Shown in pieces: positions 56,300 to 64,000 of a stretch of DNA of 64,000 nt (position 1 is its first letter; the number at the start of each line of letters is the position of its first letter). The notes under the pieces are model-generated. The model had not been told where the DNA came from, did no database searches, and was given only the letters and a program-made list of their open reading frames with translations. The translations under genes were made by a program, and so were the position numbers. The stretch is taken from contig JACONQ010000002.1 in NCBI GenBank assembly GCA_014281115.1, positions 3,844,001-3,908,000 on the forward strand, given 5' to 3'. The stretch comes from Laburnicola sp. R22_1 (taxonomy: Eukaryota; Ascomycota; Dothideomycetes; Pleosporales; Didymosphaeriaceae).

Positions 56300-59044
56300 C
56301 TAAGCTTCGTCTAGATCGTCGGTGCCTGCAACGTTAAACTTTTTCCGTCCGCCTGACGTCAAACGTTGGAGCGCGACTTTGTTTGCCTGCGATCCAACCT
56401 TTTGTTGCATTTTCTCCAACTCCTTCTCCGGATCGTCTGCCTCGGCCTCCGCGAAAGTAAGCACGAGGTGTCTCCCGAGCAAATGTGTGCCGCGGAGTTG
56501 GTTCATCGCGTTGGCGGCATCGCGTTTCGTTGAGAACTCAGCGAAAGCGAATCCTCGCGAAGAAGAATCGAATTTCTTCGGGACCCTGACCGAGCGCAGG
56601 GATCCGTAAGGGGCGAACAGCGCCCGAACGTCCTTTTTCTAGGTGCCAGTCAGAACGTGCACACGTATTGAATAAGGGGTACTCACAGTAGCCTCGAAAG
56701 GCAAGTTCTTGATTAGAATCTTGGTACCGGTCGCCTTCTTCGCAGCGTCGTCTTTCCGTCGCTCTTCAGCAGCATCGGCACCTCTATGCGCGGCTTGGAT
56801 GTTCAATGAATGTCCTTCGAGGCTGTAACCATTCATAGCCCGCAATGCAGCAGAAGCAGTCTCGGAACTACTAAAATCCACAAATCCATACCCAAGCGAA
56901 AGCACTCCCCGCTTTGGATCGGTCTTGGTGCGAACAACAGCGCTACGAAACCCAGCCAATGGCTTGAACGTCTCGGACAACTTTTGAGTTGTCGTGGAAA
57001 AGTTCAGATTCTTCACGTGGAGTGTGACCGTGTTGGCTGACTCCGATTCTTCCTCAAGCAAGTCCTGGGCAGAAAGTTTCGCACCAGGCAGGTTGGGGGT
57101 CGTAGTCTGTGTAACTGCGCTAATTTGCCCCTCCTTGAAAAGGTCTTTAGGTGCCTTTTCGAGGTATAGGATGGAGTCTTTGATTTTCCTGTATGAGAGG
57201 GACATGAATGCAGACTTAGCTTGCGGCGCAGTTGCGAATTCGACTATGGCAGTCATGCCTGCAGGAGGCATGAGAAATTTGTTGATAGTACCATGCTCTT
57301 TAAACAAATCCCGTATCTCGGCCTCCTTCACTCCGTGCGGTATGTTTTTGACGAGGATAGCAGTATCGCCTTTGCGACTCTTCTTGAACGCCTCAAGATC
57401 CACGCCTTGTTTCGCGAAGTAACCCTTGGTCTCCTGGATGATGTGCGTTTCAGCGTGAGCTTGCTTCACCGCAGCATCGGAAGACGTGGGATCCAATAGC
57501 TCAGCTTTGCTGATGTTCAGACGTTCCGCGACCGTGGAGAGCACAGCGTCGCTGTTCAGGTACAGCGAGTTCCAGTTAAAGGTTGACAAGGATGCATTTT
57601 TCTTTCTGAGAACCTCTTTTTTTTTTTTCAGTGGTAACTTGGAAATAGCAAACTCGTCAAGTGCATCGTTCCGCTTCGCTTTCCCAGAGATTATGTGCAG
57701 TAATCGTCCTTGAAATATTGTACCGTCATTCTTACGGAAGGCTTCGACAGCATGGTCCGCATCCTCGAATTGCACAAAAGCAAATCCTTTGCCTTTTCCG
57801 TCGATCTTCTTCGTCGGTACGTGTACCTTTAAATTGTTAGCAACGGTCCCTAGGGGTGGCTAAGAATTGAGCAGCGGAGGCAGTTCGCCAATTTCAGATA
57901 AGAGAAATATCTACTAAAATACTCTCCCGGTCAACCTCATTTGCGAGATGCATCAGTTGTCCCTATCTTGGATGTACATCATAGCGAAAGTAGAAAAGTA
58001 AGCGAAATGCAGCTTACCTCTTCAAGCGCGCCGTACTTTGCGAATTGATCGCGTAAATTGTCCTCTGTAACATCGTAATGAAGGTTTCTCAGAAACAGCC
58101 GGCCAGTTTGGCGGACTTTATCCTCTTCTGACGGTGCAGCGCCTGCCTCCACGTCTTGATCCACGGTCTCTGCCTCGGGCTGGACCTGTTCAGCTTCCAG
58201 ACCATTGTCTTCCAATTTTTCATCTTGTGCGTCTATCACCCGTGGCGGTATAACTTCATCGTCTTCTACAAGATCGAGGACTCTGTTCGTCCGCGATCGA
58301 AGCCAGTCAGCATCCGATAGAGGGCCCGCTTCGTCTGCAGGAGCATCGGGAAGCTCTTCGGTCGCATCTTCTTCCGCCCGCTGAGTTTGCTTCGCTTGTT
58401 GGTCGGCCGTTGCTACTTGTGTTGCAGGCTTGGCGTGGAGCAACGGCTCCTGCTGCATGGTCTTGGGCTTCTTGGCGAGAACCTGGTACTCGTCATCGCT
58501 TTCCCCTTCGGGAGCAACGTTCTCTTCGTTCAACTGCACAGCCGGTGTGATGTGTGAGTCGAGTTGTGCCGCTTCGTTCGCCCACACTTTATTCTTAGAA
58601 GGAATCTGCATGACGTCGAGAAACTCTTTGAGCTTGGGATCTTGCTCTTCGCCGTCTCGCTTCCGTTTGAGGCTATTTTTCTTGGATGACGGTACGTAGC
58701 CGCCGTTACCCGCGGTGGATCGTTCGAATTTCTGTTGCCGCCGCGACTTAGGAAGCTCCTGGTCAGAGATCTGGGGCAGACGTAAGTTCAAATCCACGTG
58801 TTGCCGCTTGTAGACTCACAGGCCTAGCGACCTCGGCAAATATCTTGGACATGCGAATGAAGGACTTGTTGAAGTATTTGATCGCTTTGGACGCATCTTC
58901 GGGCGTTTTGTATCCGATGTAGCCAATGCGGCGGGCGGGGAAGTACTTCACGTCGGTGACGGGAAACTTGGCGAAGTGCTTGCGGACATCGTCCTCTGAG
59001 AATTTGGGCGGCAGGCCACGGACGAAGATGCGCGACGTCTCCAT
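56300..59044 (-). CDS. mrd1: Mrd1, multiple RNA-binding-domain protein for 18S rRNA maturation
   Basis: Nucleolar protein with five or six RRMs that is needed for 40S subunit processing. Four exons: 58820-59044, 58018-58770, 56687-57826, 56300-56638, 818 aa. RRM1 is exon 1 (RIFVRGLPPKFSEDDVRKHF, RRIGYIGYKTPEDA). A long acidic linker follows. RRM2 has GRLFLRNLHYDVTEDNLRDQ and GKGFAFVQFEDADHAVEAF, split by the 191-bp intron 57827-58017. Next come ILVKNIPHGVKEAEIRDLF, TLHVKNLNFSTTTQKLSETF, and the last RRM ILIKNLPFEAT joined across an intron to KKDVRALFAPYGSLRSVRVP. The C-terminus reads RLTSGGRKKFN, as in other Mrd1 proteins. The start MAT is METSRIFV. The long intron carries a candidate box C/D snoRNA. 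The LC8 gene is divergent, 229 bp away. Confidence 0.95.
57884..57988 (-). ncRNA. Candidate box C/D snoRNA in the mrd1 intron (snR64-like)
   Basis: Read on the minus strand inside intron 57827-58017. Box C is ATGATGT (57976-57982, one mismatch to RTGATGA), box D' is CTGA (57953-57956) and box D is CTGA (57894-57897). The short external stem pairs TTCGC (57984-57988) with GCGAA (57884-57888). One base upstream of box D', the guide AGATAGGGACA is complementary to TGTCCCTATCT, a conserved 25S rRNA segment as I recall it. The fifth-base rule then targets the first C of the CCC, which I believe is the yeast snR64 site (C2337). This intron is several times longer than most in the window, as expected for a snoRNA host. 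Not checked against a covariance model. Confidence 0.65.
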
Positions 59045-59273
59045 TGCTGTGGGCGTGTGAAGGGTGAAAGTCACCGCGGCTGGTGGACAACCGATTTTTC
59101 TACCTAGCGGCCTAAGCGAGCGCGCCAAGGCCGCGGTTCTGAGGCGCCAGCCCTGCGACATCAACACTGTAACACACGTCGTCGACCCTGGAGTGCTGCA
59201 GAGACCACGCGCCTAGTCAGCTAGCTAGATCAACCCACACCTCCATTCCATCCTCTCACTCAGTGATCTCACC
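59045..59273. promoter_or_regulatory. Short divergent promoter, mrd1 / LC8
   Basis: Only 229 bp separate the two start codons, so regulatory elements are probably shared. No specific site is assigned. Confidence 0.5.
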
Positions 59274-59923
59274 ATGGCAAGCGAGAAGGACGCTCCCGCG
59301 ATCAAGCAAGAAGGCACGGACACGGGCACGGCGGCCGGTACATAGCTCTCGACCCTGTGCATCATGCATGCAATCCGTGGATGGACCGCTAACACGTGCA
59401 CAGCGCAGATCAAGTCTGCAGACATGGTACCAGGTCTGCCCAGCACGTCACTTCAGATTCACTGATAGCAAGGCTTGTAGAGCGACGAGATGCAGCAGGA
59501 GGCAATCGAAGTTGGTAGGGAGCCCCCTCGATGGCATGGGCGCCTGAGTTACTGACGTCGGCCTGCAGCCCAGTCCGCCATGGGGCAGTTCACCATCGAA
59601 AAGGTGCGCCCCGATCACCGCTGTAGATTACGAACTCAGACCAGCTAATGTTCGCCAGGACATCGCGCAATACATCAAGAAAGAGGTACACCTACGCTAG
59701 TAGATTCCTGCATGCATTCAGGCTAACACCACCCAGTTCGATAGCCGCAAGGGTGCGACCTGGCATTGCATCGTAGGAAGGAACTTCGGCAGCTTCGTGA
59801 CCCATGGTATGCGGCATCAACTTGGTCAACTATGTTTGCCAAATCTAATTCTCAACAGAGACCAAACACTTCATCTATTTCTACCTCGGACACTGCGCCA
59901 TCCTGCTCTTCAAGACACAGTAA
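59274..59923 (+). CDS. Dynein light chain LC8 (DYNLL/Dyn2/NudG type)
   Basis: Homodimeric hub subunit of cytoplasmic dynein, used in nuclear migration and vesicle transport. 105 aa. It is broken into seven exons: 59274-59337, 59404-59426, 59481-59514, 59569-59603, 59659-59685, 59737-59806, 59859-59923. The protein has a short acidic N-terminal extension ([14 protein letters not shown]) and then the standard LC8 core: [67 protein letters not shown]. All exons join in frame with normal GT..AG ends. Intron sequence (332 bp) exceeds coding sequence (318 bp). LC8 is among the most conserved of proteins, which makes the exon calls reliable. Confidence 0.95.
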
Positions 59924-60646
59924 GCAAACATGGCCATGGACTCCACAGCCGGCCACATTGGACTCTGGGCTCCCCTCTGCTTTGAACCTCATTCGCATAA
60001 CTCAGGATCAACCTCTCACCAATCCCAGGCTATAGGACGTGTTACCGCACCGGGGTTTCTTACCACTGAAGGCGACGTCTTCCGGCGATGGGCAGGGAGC
60101 AATGTAGTGGCTGGCTTACGTAGGGCGTTTCTCGATATGACTGATACGAGTCTCTTTTCCAAAAGGTGTCTACCGGCAGGCATGTACTCGTAATAGGATG
60201 AATCATATACCACATTCCGGATACGTTACGTTTGCACTGCTTTCTTCTATCAATATTGTATGTGTGTGTATGCGACACAAAGAGAGCCTGGCCCAGATAT
60301 GGCGCCACTACTGTCTTCGTCTTCGGTGGTGGCTGAGCTGGCGTGCGTGGGCATGACGAACCACGCTTGGACCAAGCAACGCCAATGCACCCACCGATTC
60401 ACATATGACACCCGCGCTCTTGCCACAATGCCGCGACACTTGAATCACTCCACAGCACCTTCCCACCCCGTCTCACCTCCTCCACAACGCGTAGTTCTAT
60501 CGCACGACTATCCCAACACCCTTCAACGACCCTTCGAAGCGCTCGCACTCGCCGCACGCCTACGACCGCCCTCGACAATCACGGGCCACAACTCGCGACA
60601 TCTGGAGCACGCCGCTGAGCGCTAAACCGACCGACAAGTCGCAGCA
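59924..60646. other. Intergenic, LC8 3' flank and zinc-ribbon promoter
   Basis: No gene is supported. The final 250 bases are C-rich and promoter-like. Confidence 0.5.
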
Positions 60647-61103
60647 ATGTTCTTCTTCTTCACGTGCGGAACGCATAGTAAGTTCTTTCTGCCCTTCCCT
60701 TGCTCCCACACTCCCACTCTACCACCAGCGCAACCACCTACCCACAAGCTAACGCTGCCACTCAGCCTTCTCCTCCCGCCTCAAGGGCGGCGAAAACCTC
60801 ACCTTCCAATGCCAAAACTGCGGCAACCACTCCGCCCGCCCCATGAAACGCTGGGAATGGTTTACCTTCTGCTTCGTCCCCGTCATCCCCTTCAGCCTGA
60901 AACCCTACAAGGAAGTTGGCTGCCACATCTGTAACTTCTGGCAGGACATCAAGTACCGGCCTGATGTGCAGGCGCAGCTGGGCGACGGAGCCGGAGCACC
61001 ACCGCCGCAACAAGGATACAACATGGGCGGACCTCCAGCTGCGACGGGAGGCAAACCCGGAATCGGACCACCGCCTGCAGGTGTACCGTATCAGTATCAA
61101 TAG
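60647..61103 (+). CDS. Small zinc-ribbon protein with Pro/Gly-rich tail (122 aa)
   Basis: Two exons, 60647-60677 and 60766-61103. The protein starts MFFFFTCGTHTFSSRLKGGE and has two Cys pairs: TFQCQNCGNHSARPMKRWEW and GCHICNFWQDIKYRPDVQAQ. These would bind zinc in the style of the short zinc-ribbon family often annotated in fungi as rhodopsin-family protein. A hydrophobic aromatic segment between the pairs (WFTFCFVPVIPFSLKPY) may contact a membrane. The last ~35 residues are Pro/Gly/Gln-rich (PPPQQGYNMGGPP). The function is not known. Confidence 0.88.
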
Positions 61104-62132
61104 GTTCTGCGGCGTTCAAGCATCTGGGCCGCGTATGCGTCTACACGTCGTATATGCTGAGATTGCACGTTCTTGAGGATTTTGGGGGCCAGTCAATGAG
61201 GGGCAAATGGAATGTCTGTATGCTCTTTTCCCGTGGGCGGGCATAAAAGGTCACTTCTGGCATCGGGGTTGGGCTGGTTGGACGACATCCTGTTCCCTCG
61301 TGTCTATTCTCGCGGTGATGGCAACAGCGGTCGCTGGTTTTCCTTCACTCCACCTGGTTCAGTAGCGGCGACTCCAGGCGTTGTGCTTCTCTTTTTTTTT
61401 TCTTACATGTGTATATGCGCGTCAGGACGAGCATGGCGAGGCGTTGCGGGAACCTCAGATACCAAGGCGATCATTTTTCTTCTCTGGTTTTCTTTTTGAT
61501 TACTCGACATGAGACTGTATTGTAGTCACCAATGCGAACGCTTTTTCGAGTTAGACCGTGCGCCGAAAGTGCGCGAAGTTTGTCTGGTTGAAAGCGCGGA
61601 ATAACGTGAGCAAGTTCATACCTATCAAGCGGTGGCTGACGGGCCCCCAACACTGGAAGAATCGGGACGTAGATGCAAGTTTGGTCCGTTTTCATCTCAC
61701 ATGTATTACGAGATCAGGTTATTATGTATTACGCATACATACATACATACATACTTACACTACTTTTTTATCCTAGAATAACTCCCAGCAATATCTCCTA
61801 AACTAACTACATGTGTCATCAGGGCGAAGGGTGATGATGATGGCATGGAGAGGAGTAGGGATGGAGGATCTGTGCGGCAACTGGTAGGAGAGACATAGTC
61901 AGGTATATACGTGGACCGAGTGATAGGTATTATGAGGGTTCTCTCAATCTCAAAATGTGTTAAGCAACAAGGCGACAACGCATGCATACATAACAACCCG
62001 AATTAGTATGCAATGCATTCATTCATTCATTCATTTATTCATTTGCTGAAGATATATCTTATCATCTTCTGGTATCCATATCGTATCGAGTCCATACACC
62101 TTCTCCACTCCTCCCACAAACTCACTACCCGC
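61104..62132. other. Intergenic between convergent genes, microsatellites
   Basis: Contains a CATA repeat (about 61733-61756) and a CATT repeat (about 62016-62042). No frame looks coding. It lies between the 3' ends of the zinc-ribbon and catalase genes. Confidence 0.5.
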
Positions 62133-64000
62133 CTAGTAGGCAACCATAGCATTCAGCCCCTCCGTCTCCCTATCGAAGTTCTTGTGCTGCGAAATAGCAA
62201 ACGTATACGCATCCAAAAAGTCCTTTGCGCCCTTTGCCATCTGCACCGCCTCCTTGAAGCTGCTCGGAGTGACTTGTGACGCAGTCACAACACCGTAGCT
62301 ATCAACGACATCGCCAGAGGTCGAGAATGACATGCCAGGTATGTCGACGGCGTCACGCACGAATTGCACACCTTCGCCTGTCGCGCCGATGGCTTTGAGA
62401 TGTCCAAAGGCTTCACGCACCCAGTGGACTGCGCGTCCGTTCTTGCGGAGCGTCGAGACGGAGTCGCCGCCACCGGGTACGAAGACGCTGTCGAACATGG
62501 TGGAGCGCATGCCCTCGAGGTGGTGGTCCGCGGTGACGCCTTTGCCGGTGGACTTGTCTTCGCCGGCGGCAAAGATCTTGTTGCGGCGTGGGGAAATGGT
62601 GAAGGGCAGAGCACCGGCAGCCGTGAGAGCGGCCTTGATGCCGTTGTATGCCACAGCGTCGTATCCGTCCGCGATGAGGATAGCAACCATGCGAGTAGCA
62701 ATAGTAGGCTTCTCGGGAGCATAGTCGAGTTGCGAAAGACCCTTTGCCTTCTTGTTGTGTTTGGGGCGGGACTGCTCCTTTGGCATTTCGCCGCCGACCA
62801 TTTCGGCAACTGACTGTGCGAGGTCGAGATCGATCTCGGCAAGTCGCGATGTCAAGCGTTCGTAGACAACGGGGTCATCGCAGTGGTCCAGCTCGAAAGC
62901 CAGCGCGTTCATGACGTGAGTCTTCTCGGGCGCGGAAAGCGAGTTGTAGAAGAGCTCAGCCTGGTTCTTGTGCTCCTTGAACTTATTGCTCTTCATGCGT
63001 GCCTTAATACCAGCAATCTTCTCCGGATAGTCAAGGTAACCACCCTCCTCCTTGGTGGCGGGAGGAACGGCCTGGAAACGGTTGGGCCAGTAGTTGACTG
63101 TTCCCTTGGTGATGGTGTGCCGCATAGCACCGTCGCGGTTGTGGTTCATAACAGGACAGACGGGTTTGTTTATAGGCAGTTCCTCCCAGTTAATGCCAAG
63201 GCGGCTCAACTGAGTATCTTGGTAAGAGAAATTGCGGCCCTGCAAAAGAGGATCATCACTGAATCCAATGCCGGGTACGATGTGACTTGTGCAGAAGGCA
63301 ACCTGCTCTGTCTGTGTGAAGTACTCGTCGACGTTCCTGTTGAGCTCGAGTTGACCAATGTACCGGATTGGTACCAGCTCTTCCAGCCAGACCTTGGTAC
63401 CATCGAGAATGTCAAATTCGAAGTCGTGCTCCTTTGATTCGGGAATGACCTGAATACCAAACTTCCACTTGGGATACGCGCCACTCTCAATGGCGGTCCA
63501 AAGATCCTTACGATGAAAGTCGGGATCCTGCCCCGCAATCTTCAAGGCCTCGTCCCAGACGAAGCTGTGAACACCCAGCTCAGGAGTGAAGATGAACTTG
63601 ACAAAATGTCTCTCGCCTTTGTCATTCATAAGTGTGTAGGTGTTGACACCGAACCCCTGCATCATACGGTACGATCGGGGAATGGCTCGATCAGACATAG
63701 TCCACATGAACATATGGGTAGCCTCGGGATGCATGAATTGGAAGTCCCAGAAGTTGTTGTGTGCGGATTGTGCCTACGCGAATTAGCACCGATTGCCTTC
63801 AGACGCCGAGTTGACATACCTGTGGGATCTCATTGTGAGGCTCCGGCTTTCCTGCGTGAATGACATCTGGAAACTTCATGGCGTCTTGGATGAAGAAGAC
63901 CGGGATATTGTTTCCAACAATGTCCCAGTTGCCTTCCTCGGTGTAAAACTTGACGGCGAAACCGCGCACATCGCGCACGGTATCTGCTGAGCCACGGCTA
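62133..64000 (-). CDS. Large-subunit catalase with DJ-1-like C-terminal domain (5' end outside window)
   Basis: Haem catalase (clade 2, large subunit) that decomposes hydrogen peroxide. The gene runs off the right edge. Visible exons are 62133-63773 and 63820-64000, separated by a 46-bp intron; about 607 residues are seen. Motifs: [73 protein letters not shown], and the proximal haem Tyr in [15 protein letters not shown]. The last ~190 residues form the flavodoxin/DJ-1-like domain ([50 protein letters not shown]) that marks the large clade. The distal His region and any signal peptide lie beyond the window, so secreted versus intracellular cannot be decided. Confidence 0.96.

Noticed and set aside
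62285..62842. 185-aa frame opposite/offset to the catalase C-terminus
   Set aside because: Shadow frame of the catalase exon, Arg/Ser-rich only.
1..64000. tRNA, 5S rRNA and CRISPR arrays
   Set aside because: No A-box/B-box pair, 5S-like sequence or regularly spaced repeats were seen in the intergenic regions; CRISPR is not expected in a fungus.

Overview
The window is nuclear DNA from a filamentous ascomycete (Pezizomycotina). The evidence is short introns (mostly 45-60 bp, GT..AG, CTAAC/CTGAC-like branch sites), single-chain urease, a TEA/ATTS regulator of the AbaA type, a Crh-type GH16 enzyme, GH35 beta-galactosidase, large-subunit catalase with a DJ-1-like tail, and pogo/Fot1-like transposons. 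Dothideomycetes is my best guess, without a phylogeny. I see no rRNA, tRNA or CRISPR.

Layout. 1-9 kb: Ran GTPase (-), proteasome chaperone Nas2 (-), a divergent RhoGEF (+), and an SBDS-like Rtc3 protein (+). 9.7-19 kb: a BCS1-like AAA ATPase with a cysteine cluster (+), a Ser/Thr-rich single-pass membrane protein (+), and a 1224-aa protein of unknown function with a triplicated repeat (-). 19.8-27.6 kb: an unknown 289-aa protein (-), a Crh-type glucan-chitin transglycosylase (+), and a secreted GH35 beta-galactosidase (-). 28.0-33.8 kb: an accessory island, in which one pogo-like element has been split by a second pogo-like element and by a 702-bp AT-rich inverted-repeat element. Both insertions sit at the same TA target. 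A decayed AT-rich tract follows. 33.8-44 kb: Nit2-like omega-amidase (-), a 1396-aa Ser-rich membrane protein (-), a possible 78-aa gene (-), and a 454-aa unknown (-). 44.7-64 kb: urease (+), HMG-box protein (+), a dsRNA-binding protein (-), AbaA-like TEA factor (-), Mrd1 with a candidate snoRNA in an intron (-), dynein light chain LC8 (+), a zinc-ribbon protein (+), and catalase (-), which runs off the right edge.

Most genes are unlinked housekeeping or cell-wall functions and form no pathway cluster. Three signals go beyond the protein genes: (1) a box C/D snoRNA candidate in the long Mrd1 intron, with an 11-nt match to 25S rRNA; (2) a dispersed family of 90-bp palindromic TA-flanked miniature elements (at least eight full or partial copies), one of which enlarges a beta-galactosidase intron; (3) the nested transposon block, whose three different terminal repeats each carry a tandem pair of short motifs.

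Exon boundaries were read by eye from splice consensus, frame continuity and family conservation. Each multi-exon model closes in frame.
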